Below, in pieces: positions 37,080 through 47,358 of a stretch of DNA of 64,000 nt (position 1 is the first letter of the stretch; each line of letters opens with the position of its first letter). The DNA is taken from contig JAIVFH010000006.1 of NCBI GenBank assembly GCA_025765595.1, positions 558,001 to 622,000 on the forward strand, in the 5' to 3' direction. The stretch comes from Obelidium mucronatum. Its lineage: Eukaryota > Chytridiomycota > Chytridiomycetes > Chytridiales > Chytriomycetaceae. The notes under the pieces were generated by a model that was not told the origin of the DNA, ran no database searches, and saw only the letters and a list, made by a program, of their open reading frames with translations. Position numbers and translations under genes: made by a program.

Positions 37080-37507
37080 TGTGTGTTTAGTTTGAATACC
37101 GAGCCCTTGGTCCCAATTGCCGCACTCACACGAACGACATTATCTTCGCCCTGTCCATCGCCGCCATCAGCGGCACTGGCAGCGGCTGTCAGCACACGCA
37201 TCGAACACGCATCCAACGCAACAAACACAGACGCACCTGGGCCGTCGATCTCCACGGGCTTGCGCGGCGGCGCGGCCGTCTGCGCCGACGGCCCCGAGTA
37301 CGAGCGCCGCGCGGCGGCAGCGCTGCGGTCGGCGTCGGCGGCGGCGGCGGCGGCGCCAAGGAACGAAATGGCGCCGAGGCCGAAGGCGCCGAACGACTTG
37401 GCGCGCTCGCGGCTCTGGCTGTGCCCCGCGCCCTGCTCCTTCGCGAGCCGCAGCAGCGCCGGCGACTGCGGCTGCGGGGACGACGTCTCCCTCTTTCTGC
37501 CAAACAT
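34275..37507 (-). CDS. BTB/POZ-domain protein with repeated RRxS motifs
   Basis: About seven exons encode about 900 aa. The likely start is 37507 in a GC island (MFGRKRETSS...), joined to an exon at about 37030. If that is wrong the frame opens near 37005. The BTB fold is in exons 37030-36660 and 36590-36130 (LHESLFSDVTVKALGTSYNL, HRIIIADNNYLASKME, then the helical second half). The long exon 36123-34750 has at least seven copies of an RRS-x3-(D/E)-D unit, often followed by SP. A C-terminal beta-rich region (GSMWYLRLEATKGDFTISLG and RSEIRFWCRMTCFVAS) resembles a MATH/TRAF-like sandwich; this is inference. BTB proteins are substrate adaptors of CUL3, whose gene is the convergent neighbour. Confidence 0.82.
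37047..37072. repeat. (GA)13 microsatellite forming an intron polypyrimidine tract
   Basis: On the minus strand this is a (TC)13 run directly upstream of a CGCAG acceptor of the BTB gene, so length variation could affect splicing. Confidence 0.85.
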
Positions 37508-37656
37508 TTTTAATTCAGTTTGTTTGCTTGTGCTTGCTTGGAAAAAATCTCATTTAGAGATCGAAAAGCGACAAACGTGCTGCCGGCTATTAAGGGGTGT
37601 TTACTCTTCGCCAACTCTTCCCTTCGCTGCGCTGCGCCGCGCGTCATCAAACAGCC

Positions 37657-38733
37657 TCAGAAGAAATAATACCCAACAACTCCTGCAATCACAGCCGTCA
37701 AGCCAGAGGAGATAAAGTTTATCTAAACACAGACAGTTTCGTGAGTATGTTGCAGAACGAGCAGAAAATCAGCAGCACTCTGAATACCTGGTGATTGTCC
37801 AATAGTTCCCAGCCGGATATAATCACCAAGTCCGACTTTTCTTCGTTCTGTCTGACTCTTCGAAAATCTTGAGTGATCTGACTGGTTCTCTTGTTGAAGG
37901 TGGATCTTTGAAGCGTCGCGCCAAGCAACGAATCAATCATAGATCCCACAAATCCAAACAAGGCTCCGGCAAATAAAAGCAACGCGAGGGATTGAAGACT
38001 CCAACAACTTGAAAGGCATATTCCAAATGCTAGCCCCACAAAAGCTCCCCCAGAAATGGATGCCAAAGTTCCAATAACAGAAATAGCTCCATTAGTTCCC
38101 TTTGGAACACTTTTCAACGTTGTAATCAAGCGAGGAAGACTCTTTGATAAAACACCCAATTCACTTGCCCAAGTGTCGCCATTGCAACACGCGTAATGTC
38201 TTTGAAAGCGAGTTGAGAGTTAGATCACAGTCATCAAACTACTCTGCAGTGATTATCACCCAATATATGCAGCCATGAGAGCCGTGTTAAGTTTTGCCTG
38301 GTGCGATCCATTCCCATCAGCAAAACACAGTCCATCCATGGAGTTATTATTTTCCCGCACGACGAGCAAATAGTGTAGACAGACGATTAATGTGCCCGTG
38401 AATCCATTTGAAAACACTTGTGTTGCATTTCGTTGACCACCGGTTTTGAAGTCTTCTTCGAGTTTCTCCTTTGTCTCTGTTCCCACCTTTGTGAGCCTGG
38501 ATGCGGACAGATAGAATGTCAAAAGGCCTGGATGACTGTTGGTTTACTTCCTTGCAATTGCAATTGCAATATACCCTGTCTCCCTCACCTGCCATGAATG
38601 AGTAGGATGGATGCAAGAAGGTCGGGAAACACACGGCAGCGGCAGCGATCGCACCCGATCTAGACAGCGACTTTTTTTTGAGGCCATGCCAGGCAAGAAT
38701 GGCATAGAGAGCGGCGGTGGCAAGCAGATGCAT
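37657..38733 (-). CDS. TMEM19: TMEM19/DUF92 family integral membrane protein
   Basis: Four exons run from ATG 38733 (exon 1 38733-38589, exon 2 from 38527) to the stop at 37657, about 290 aa. The protein is very hydrophobic, with about six or seven membrane segments. It contains the family signatures LTFYLSASRLTKVG, a GGQRNATQVFSNG loop, ACCNGDTWASELGVLS, KGTNGAISVIGTLASISGG and GSMIDSLLGATLQRS. Plant relatives (VTE6) phosphorylate phytyl phosphate. The role of the fungal and animal TMEM19 proteins is not established, though a polyprenyl- or lipid-phosphate kinase role is plausible by family. It shares a 35-bp divergent intergenic gap with the lipid kinase gene. Confidence 0.88.
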
Positions 38734-38768
38734 CCCCTTTTGTTAACAACTTTTAAGTCAAAGCTGAA
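38734..38768. promoter_or_regulatory. 35-bp gap between divergent start codons
   Basis: The start codons of the TMEM19-like gene (38733, minus) and the sphingosine-kinase-like gene (38769, plus) are only 35 bp apart. Either the promoters lie inside the opposite coding regions or one start is mis-placed downstream. Confidence 0.5.
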
Positions 38769-40049
38769 ATGGAGTGGACTGCCGCAACTGCCGCCGCCAC
38801 CACGCTCGCGGCTGCGTGCATCGCCGTCCTCGTGCTGCGCTGGACGCTTGGCCGCGCGGATGCGCTGCAGCCGCAGATTGCGCGCATCGCCGGCCAGCGC
38901 CACGGCGCCCACGTGTGGCAGAGCCAGAAGATTCTTGTCCTCGTCAATCCGTTCGGCGGCGGCCGGAAGGGAAAGAAGGCAAGTCGCTTCGCTTAGTGTC
39001 TGTGTGCGCGCGCGGACTAACCCGGCGCTCGGCCTGCCCAGGTGTGGGAAACCCTCGTCGAACCCACGTTGAAGACCCTGAAGATCGAGTACGATCTGGT
39101 CCTGACAGCACGGCCCCACCATGCCCGCTCGCTGATGATTGAAGGCGACCTGGATCAGTATGCTGGGATCATGATTCTCTCGGGCGACGGCATGCTTCAC
39201 GAAGTTATCAATGGCTTGTATGTCCGAGTTGGAAAGGACATGGATGCGTTGAAATCCTTTGCATTATGCATCATTCCCACGGTAACTCCCTATGCTTCAT
39301 CAGTTGTTTATTATAATAGTTTTGACTGGTATTACGCTCAGGGAACTTGCAACGGTTTCGCCGCAAGCTTGAGCTCCTCTTCACCAACAGACTGCCTCAA
39401 GAGTTTCGCTGCATGTACAAAATTGCATGCAGTAGATTTATACAGCGTCAAATCTCTAAACAAAGAAAAGATCTTGGATATTCATTGTGTCTCTACCGGA
39501 TGCGTGGCTGATTTTGATGATTACGTAGAACGCGTTTTCCGCACCAATCCTTTCCGAATGCTTCTTGCACCATTGATGGTAATCGGTCAGGCAAAATCGT
39601 ATCGTGGGAAACTTTACATTAAACCCGCCGCAACACTGACGGAAGAAGAAACGCGATTTGCGTGGAGGAATGGGTTCGACCTTCCTCCAGATGATAGAAA
39701 CCGCAAGGATTGGCGACTTATCGATTCTGAATTTTTTCTAATGACTGTCATCAACACTGACAGAGCCAGCCACGACATGTACTTTGTGCCTGGCGCGAAA
39801 GTTGATGATGGAAATCTGTATGTGCTGGTGGGGCGGAAGGGAGTGTCGCGATGGACTCTGATTCAATGTTTCCTGGCGTTTGAAGATGGATCCCACACAA
39901 AGTTTAAGGAGTTTGAAATCTACAAGGCGACAGCAGTGGAATATCAACCAATGACACAAGATGGAAGCATGACAGTTTCCGGAGAACCGTTGCCAGTTGT
40001 TGACACTCGCGTCGATGTCTTGCCCCGTGCAATTCATTTTGCTCACTAA
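38769..40049 (+). CDS. Sphingosine kinase-like lipid kinase (DAGK catalytic domain)
   Basis: There are three exons: 38769-38978, 39042-39281 and 39342-40049. A membrane-anchor-like N-terminus (WTAATAAATTLAAACIAVLV) precedes the catalytic domain: ILVLVNPFGGGRKGKK (phosphate loop), TARPHHARSL, ILSGDGMLHEVINGL (ATP/Mg site) and, across intron 2, IIPTGTCNGFAAS. The C-terminal beta-sandwich includes CVSTGCVADFD, FFLMTVINT and GNLYVLV. It should phosphorylate a sphingoid base with ATP; a ceramide-kinase-like substrate is not excluded. Intron 1 has a GC donor (aag|gcaagt). Intron 2 (60 nt, stop-free, multiple of three) could be retained in frame. Exon 1 is GC-rich. Confidence 0.88.
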
Positions 40050-40266
40050 TTTTTTTTTTTGGGTGTGTGTGGGGGAAAAACTGATGAAGGGGCTCTTTGC
40101 TTAACCCATTTTTCATTTTTTGGTGAAAAAAAAAATCAAATAAACAAAATAAAGATGGTATTTCCAACTGCTTGGCGCCCATACGTTTTGACTAACAAGC
40201 TGTTATGTCTTCTTGTTGACAACGTAGCCTCAAATTGAAGAGATTATTAATGACTCAGAGGATGAG

Positions 40267-43200
40267 ATGCCGCAGCTGGACGGGGCAGAAACCAGCCAGG
40301 CCAATGACGCACACAGCGTCCGAGCTTCTCACATTCAAGACAGTCATGTTATTGACTCTGATGATGAATCAGATGGAATGCCTGAGCTAGTGGAGGCTCC
40401 AAACGAAGGTTCTTCAAGAAAAACCGCAGTTGTTGATTCGGAAGATGACGATGGTGAAGACGACGAAGATGATGATGATGACATGCCAGACCTTGTGGAC
40501 ATTCAACCAGAAGCATACGGCCGTGGAGCTACCACAATTGATGAAGATTCTGACGATGACATGCCAGAATTGGTCGATTTGGTAAAGAAAAACATGAAAC
40601 CCAAACGCTTTCATGACAAAAAACTCAACCTTTGTAAACACTCACAGGGCCCAACTGGACAGCATTCTGGAAACTACAGCGAGTATGATAACGAATCTTC
40701 CACTTTGGCATCCTCAACGCGAAAGCTACGTTACGGCGACACGACATCGCTGTATGATGAAGCGTCTACTTGCTGCAACATGGCATTTCTGCATATTCTT
40801 GGTGTCTGTTCATCATCACTCGTGTTCAAGCTGAAAGCCCTCATCAATGAACGCAAAATGGTTACCACCGAAAATATTCGTGCAAACAAAAGCATGGTTG
40901 ATGCGGAGGCCAGATTAATGGATTTGCGATACTCAATGACGGCCGAAAAACAGGTAAATTACAAATTTTTTGTGCTTCTTCTTCTTTTTTTAATTTTTTT
41001 AATTTTTATTTTTATTTAACTCAATTCTTGGTGTTTTAGAAAGAAGAAGAGGATTTAATTGATCAAACTTGGGAAGAAATTGGTCTTTTGGAAACCAAGC
41101 TCTTGGCAATCAATGCGTCTTTGAAAGCGACTGACTTGGAGTTTTTGACTGAAATCAAACGGGCTCACCATCGTCTTCAATCTCTGTATGGGCGTCGGAA
41201 GGCTGGGAAGAGTTTTGGGAAAGGTAGTAAAGCATCCGCTGAACGCTTGCAAAGCGAGAGGCGTTACCAAGAGGATAACGGTCGAAAGGGTGTCATGTCT
41301 GAAGAAGCCGCTGCCAATATTCGTATGTTTCCACCTTTTCAAAGGAGTTCTTTGCTTTTTAAGTTTACAAAACCTATTTTCGCAAAAACAGTTGGCTTGG
41401 CTGAAATCGACAAGGCTTTGAAGACCCTCTCGAATCCAAAGTTTCGTCAAAACTATCTGGTTTTAGCCAACGACTCTCAGTTCAAATCTAAGCGTCGCAC
41501 CCCAAAATACGCGGATATGAGTGAAGCAGAAGTTCAGGAATTGAGAATGCCGAAAAAACAAGGTACATTTTTCATTTTTTCCGTTTTGGTGTTGTACTGA
41601 CTGTTTTTTTGATAGAGCCTGTATCGTCATTGATGAAGCGTCAACGTACAGGTGGTCTTCAGCGATACAACAACAACCCAAATCGTATTCAGCGTGTTAT
41701 ATTACTGGAATATCGTGCGTTGCTTTGATTGTTTGTACATAAGATGTTGACTGTTTCTTTTTGCAGCTACACAACCCACTTGTCCAGATGTTTCCATAAC
41801 CGATACAGCCGAGGGTCGTTTTGTCCACGTTTCATGGGTTGTTAGTCTTTCTGAAGAACGGGCGGTAAACAGATGTGAAGTGTCGATGCGTGCCAATGGT
41901 GGGTTATGGAATCCAGTTTGGGCTGGCGACGTCAATGATTGTGTCTTGACAATTGAGGAATACGGTCTTTTGAGTTTCAGAATTCGAGTACGGAATTTTC
42001 TGTGTTTTTTTTATTTCGTCAAGTACTGATTATTGAGGTGATAATAGGCTCGTAATGAACTTGGTTGGGGTGTTCCCTCATACATCCGTGATGTCAATGT
42101 TCTGAAGTGGAAGGCACCCGTCAAAGTTTCCCATGTTCACTCTAAAAAATCAAGCGCCAGTATTTCGTCCAAAGTTGCAGAAGGTGCTGCTGCAGACGTG
42201 GAGGCTGCTGTGACTTCTTTGAAAGAAAAAATCTCAACAATTACAGCTGCCAATCCTGACTTGAACTCCCGTTTGAGGGTGCTTACGGAGCTTATTGGAG
42301 CTCTGCCCGCTACTACTCGTCATCACTCTCACCTGCCTGCCCTCACAAAACATGTTGCAACGGTGATCCAAACGACCGAACACGCGCTCCAAAAGCAAGC
42401 GAAGCAGATTACGAACCAATGGCGTATTAAGCTGAATGCTTTGACAAACGACATTCTGAGAACACCAGATGTCAGTTTCACGAATCCAAAGTCAACTGGA
42501 TGGACAACTCGAAGCGAATTCAGTGATCTTCTTGAAAATTATGGAAGTTCGTCAAACACAGAGGAGCTTGAACTCACGTCTCAAAGCAAAAATCAAATTT
42601 GGCAAGCAATCAGCGGCTTATACATGAAGCGTCCAACCAAGTTGATCCCAATGGTTGTCATCAACAGTAAGCAGCAGCAGCAGGTATCTGAAGATGGAAC
42701 ACCGGTCATTGTTACTCCTGGATTGGCTATTTTGAGAAAGATTGACCGCCTGTTGCAAACCTACGTGGAAGCTAGCGAGTCTGGAGTGTTCACTGTGAGT
42801 CAAACTGGGGTTAAGGAATGGAGTGAAACTGTTTCGCGTCAAGTGAATCGGTCTATTGAGAGAGAAGAAGTGAAATCTGACGAAGTTTTGAAGATGGAAA
42901 GGCAAAGAATTGAGCGTGAACGTGTTGAGGCGGCTGAACGAGAGCGCAAGGAACAGGCCCGTATTGACGCTGAGCTTAAACGCCAGGCTGCCGCAGAAGA
43001 AAAAGAACGAGTGCTGATTGCAAAACGAGAAGCAAAGGAAGAGCAGGAGCGGCGAGAAGCACTCATGAAGGAGGAGGCGGCAAAGGCCAAAGCAGTGGAG
43101 GCTGAAAGGGAAAAGTTGAGACAAAAGGGATTAGAGGAGTCACGAGTGATGAGGGATGAATTGATGAGAAAACAAACTCCTGGATATGGTGTGTTGACTT

Positions 43201-43750
43201 GTTTTTTTTTGTTTGGAGTGTTTTTCTGACATCTTTTTTTTTTGTATCAGAGCAAATAGAGTCGCATAACAACCAGCATACTCAGCCAGCTGCGAAGGCG
43301 TCTGCAATTCGGGTGGTACGTGTACCGCGGAACAAACCATCGACTTCAAGTTTGCAGAGTAACAACAATGTCGATGTGGAAGCCGATGCCCCTGTTTCCG
43401 TCAAGAGATTGGACTATGGTGTCAACAGAGTTCCAAAGTTTGGTAGCCATGGAGAGGAATCTCGCGTTGAAGTGAAGAGCCAACCAATGTGCAAATTCTT
43501 CAACACGTCTAATGGATGCCGAAATGGAACCAACTGCAAGAATCTTCATGTGAACAGCGGTGCTGTTGCGGCTGAGTCTGATAATAGCGTTGGAGGGGGA
43601 GATGTTGAGGTGTGCAAGTACTTCAACACCAAGGCTGGCTGCAGATTCGGTGACAAGTGCCGTCACGCGCACATTGAAGGACAGCAGCGTCCTTTCCGTG
43701 CACACAAGCAGTCGAAAATCAAAGAAGGAGAAGATGCAGTTGTAGTTTAA
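40267..43750 (+). CDS. Novel-looking protein: acidic N-terminus, coiled coil, FN3-like fold and two CCCH zinc fingers
   Basis: About six exons (to 40951, 41040-41561, about 41616-41705, about 41766-41990, about 42049-43185, 43251-43750) encode about 1,060 aa. An acidic N-terminus has repeated DMPxLVD units. Helical and coiled-coil parts follow, then a fibronectin-III-like sandwich spanning an intron (FVHVSWVVSLSEERAV ... GLLSFRIRARNELGWGVPS). A helical domain follows, then a long charged Glu/Arg/Lys helix. At the C-terminus are two CCCH fingers with spacing C-x8-C-x5-C-x3-H (CKFFNTSNGC...H and CKYFNTKAGC...H). The fingers suggest RNA binding. The start is uncertain: the coding frame extends back to an acceptor at 40227, and an ATG at 40155 followed at once by GT would give an exon holding only the initiator codon. 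Confidence 0.8.
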
Positions 43751-43815
43751 TTATTTATATTTTTTTGTGAATGAAACTTTATTGCTGATTATTTGAGTTT
43801 GACGAAAAACGCAAA

Positions 43816-44468
43816 ATGGTCAACCAGCAGCATCTCCCTTCAGTCGTGACGGCTTCGTCCACTTCTTTCCTCCAGGCCCGCAAGAGAGTTCTTGTCGGAT
43901 ACAGAGACTGGATCCGTTCGGTTCGTATCCACGTCGAATTGCAAGGATGACTTTTTTTTGGTGTTATCCATTGAGATTGGGGATTGTGAAGTCAGAAACT
44001 TGTCAGATATCTATCTAGTTAAGAGAGATGGCTTTGGGTGTTTGATGGTCGCAGTCTGGGAGGGGATGAGTGCGGTGGATCTGTTTGGTGGTTTATCATG
44101 ACCCCTAATGCCTTTTTCTATAGTCGAGATGGATTGCCGATAACTACCAGCTGGACATTCCTTCAGATGTAATTCGCAACCGTATTCGAAGTGAATACAA
44201 CCGTTTCAAGGGAGTTTCTGACCTTCAAACCATTGATTTGCTGATTTACAAGAGCAGAACAGACTATGAGGAGACCATGAACTTTGTAAGCGACACTTAT
44301 TGTCTTTCGATCTTTAAATGTGGGAGGAGGAAATACTAAGAAACATAATCTTTCGTTGGCAAATAGTGGAAGCAAACTACTCATGTCATGCGTTACTTTG
44401 ATGCCCCAAGACCAGAAGATGCCAAACCAACCGATTTTCTTGGCCGCTTCTACGCTGGGCGTGATTAA
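43816..44468 (+). CDS. NDUFA6: Mitochondrial complex I LYR subunit NDUFA6 (B14), 122 aa
   Basis: Exons 43816-43920, 44124-44285 and 44367-44468 give 123 codons. The LYR-type helix reads [14 protein letters not shown]. Other family signatures are [20 protein letters not shown], a [20 protein letters not shown] helix, [14 protein letters not shown] and a final [16 protein letters not shown]6 binds the acyl carrier protein and sits on the peripheral arm of complex I. It starts 65 bp after the stop of the CCCH gene and ends 70 bp before the kinase start, among the tightest spacings here. Intron 1 is 203 nt, long for this window. Confidence 0.93.
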
Positions 44469-44538
44469 AGAATACCCTATAACGAGAATCCTTTTTTTTT
44501 TTTGCCCACTTAATAATAAAGTGAAAGAACGCACGAAT

Positions 44539-47143
44539 ATGGAATCTGCAACAGAGAAAAGCATGTCGCCAGGGAAGAAGGAGCTTCTTGTTAGTTCGAT
44601 CCAGTCGAACCATATGTTCATCAAAGCTGATGATCTCTCCGACTGGGTGAAAATCAAAAGTGGTTCCTTTGGCGTTTTACATAAGGCAGATGTAAGAATC
44701 TACAAATCACACAGAATACGGGCAGGAAATTCTGCTCTGTTTCTCTGTTTTTTTAGTGTGCGCTTCTAATACTTTGTTTTCTTGTCGCGTTTTTTAGTAT
44801 TTGGTGAGGTTGAGGGAACTCTCTTTCTCTGCCTACTAACAGTTACTGGGTTGAGAAATAGGGCACTGATGTTGCAGTTAAAACTTTTATTGGTTTGTTT
44901 ATTAGTATGCTCTTGAAACGTTTTTAAAAATTCGTCCAGATATTTCGAAGGAAGAGCCTTCCTACGACATACAAAAGTACATTGAAAGGGAGGTCGATAT
45001 GCTTAAGTTAGTTTGTTTTATTCTATTTTATTTTATTTTATTTTGTTTTATTTTGTTTTTTTTGTTTTGTGTTGTTTTGTTTTTGTTCTTAAAGTCGGTT
45101 CGATTTTTCTGTTAGAGACGCACGTCACCCAAACGTTGTCCAGGTAAGGAATGTTTTAGCTTATCAATTTCTGTATCTTAAAGTCCTACTTTGAAGTTTA
45201 TGGGATGTTCGCTATTAAACAATGAAATTCTGCTTGTGACTGAGTTTGTTTGTGGTGGAACTGTGAAAGAGGTTAGGACAAATAATCTCAAAGCGCCACG
45301 AAATCTCAAAAAAATACATTAGTGGATTCAAGATGAAACTCGAAAAATGTCGGACCGGCTCCGTGTCTCTATAGCCATGGACGTTGCAAAAGCTATGGCT
45401 TACCTTCATTCACGGGGAATCATTCATCGAGATTTAAAAACTGATAACTTATTAGTAACCGAAAACAAGAGAATCAAGGTACTGTTCGCCGGGATGAAAG
45501 AGTCTTTCCTTAATTCCTCTTTAGGTATGCGACTTTGGGTTTTCACGGCTTGCTCCCACAACTGCACAAGAAGTTCGACGATTATCATTTTGTGGCACAG
45601 ACTCTTACATGGCGCCTGAAATTATTCTCTGCACGCCCTTCGATCACAGAATTGATGTTTTCAGCTATGGAATTATTTTGTGCGAATTGGCAATGGATAA
45701 AATTGCCGAAGGATCTGTACTTTCGCGAACAGTTCCTGGATTTGGAATCCAGCAGAATGAAGTAATCGCCGGTGTCTTGGGAAGAGTTGGATTCCATGAT
45801 GTGGAAGTGGATATTGATGAATACAACCCAAGATCCATGGATATTGGTGTTGTTATGCGTGGATTTCTAGATGTTGCATTTGGCTGTGCAGATGACGATC
45901 CTGCAATGAGAATGGAATGGAAGACGGTAATGCGGAGATTGAAGGGCTTGGAAACAGAGATCACCAAGAATGAAAAGGAGCAAGGAATATTGGGTAAACT
46001 CAACTACAAGTTATTAATATATTACAGCTTAAAGTCCATTTAGACTCCACAATTGCAAATAGTATGTCTATGCCGAGTATCTTCAGTTTAGTTGGCTCTG
46101 TAAGCGCATCGGCTGGATTAAACAAGTCAGGTAACTCATCAAGGATCACACCAGAAAAGTCAGCTCCGACATTAGACGCAATTTCCGAAGCAGGAAATGG
46201 AGAAGAGAAGGCAGATGAAATGCCAAAACTTGACGACAGCATGAAACAAGCAAGCCAATATAATAGAATTCTGCAAGACTTGAGCTCTTCATCGAAAAGT
46301 GAGGGAAACATGGAAATTGCAGCATCATGTCCCACTCTTGATGGATTTTCCTTGCGTTCTTCGAAGAAAGCTTGTGGAAGTGGCCTTCAACATGCCATCC
46401 CCCATAAATTGGGACCTGTTCATGGATTACAGATTTTTAAACTGGCCTTGAATAGACGAAAGTGTGAAGTCTGTGATGGCAGTTTTCTGAAAATGGGCGA
46501 CTCTCTGAAACCAACGAAGTGCACAGGTACATATATTTTGTGAATTCACGTTTAAACCAATGCATCATTCACTGTTACTTAAACAATATGCATAGAATGT
46601 GGAGCAACTTTTCACCTTGGGTGTGAAAGCAATCAGCCACCAAGTTGCGGATTACCCAGAGATGTTCGCAACTCTTTATTTCCAGCCAATCCATCTTTCG
46701 GCTTGTCCACGAGTTCAATTTCCTTGTTCAGTAAATTGAAGCCTTCGGGTCGTGTTAGTGACGGAAAAGCTTCTACTCGGCTAGTGTTTCATGCACACGA
46801 CGGAGACCATTTTGCGACGAAGGAATTTGTAGATGCAGTCAATCCAGATATACATCCACCCACTCCTCCTCTTTCTCGGAAGAAAAAGAATAGTGGTCAG
46901 TCCAGTGCATTAATGAAATCTGTAAATCGGTTTTCATCTGCCGGATCGCTTGGGCAACATGTTGAAAACGTCGACTCCAAAAATTACAACTACCAGCTGT
47001 ATGACTTGCAAAAATCACGAGTTTTTGGATCCACTCGCGCGGTATCAGGAATTGAGACTGATACCTTAGGGAAAAAAGTGGACTTTGACTCTAAAGCGAC
47101 ACTCAATGTTGGAGCATCGCGCGACTTAAGCTCTGTGCATTAG
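44539..47143 (+). CDS. TKL-type protein kinase with C-terminal C1-like zinc finger
   Basis: There are about ten exons. The Gly loop is KSGSFGVLHKAD. A 6-nt exon encodes the next two residues, then GTDVAVKTF with the catalytic Lys. Further on come the alpha-C Glu (EREVDMLKDARHPNVVQFMG), IIHRDLKTDNLL, CDFGFSRLAP (DFG, formed across an intron ending at 45523) and SYMAPEI. All catalytic residues are present, so it should be active; it is closest in style to LIMK/TESK-like TKL kinases. After a Ser-rich linker there is a C1-type Cys/His cluster (KCEVCDGSFLK ... KCTECGATFHLGC ... SCG), split by an intron, that may bind lipid or zinc only. The tail of about 180 residues is disordered. The acceptor after EQGIL is set by avoiding stops. 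Confidence 0.86.
44798..44803 (+). other. 6-nt micro-exon in the kinase gene
   Basis: tatttg is flanked by tttttag and gtgagg and encodes Tyr-Leu. Including it gives the usual length between the Gly loop and VAVK. Skipping it keeps the frame but shortens that loop by two residues. Confidence 0.6.
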
Positions 47144-47358
47144 ATTTTGTTTGTTTTTTTTCCTTTTAATAAACCGTGTGGGAGACAAAGAGACAATGGT
47201 TGCAAGAAAATTTGGGACACATTGTTTTACAAAAACACCGTGAAGGACTGAATCTCGAAACACGAAGAAAGGTATGGAACAGTAGCAGCTTGTGAGAGAT
47301 ATCGCGTGTTCAACCAAACTTCATCTTTTTCCTACTCTCCTTTAGGCCCTAAGCGTAC

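Noticed and set aside
38544..39200. 218-codon minus-strand frame overlapping the TMEM19 and lipid-kinase 5' ends
   Set aside because: It runs antisense to the kinase catalytic loop and is open only because of the GC-rich island.
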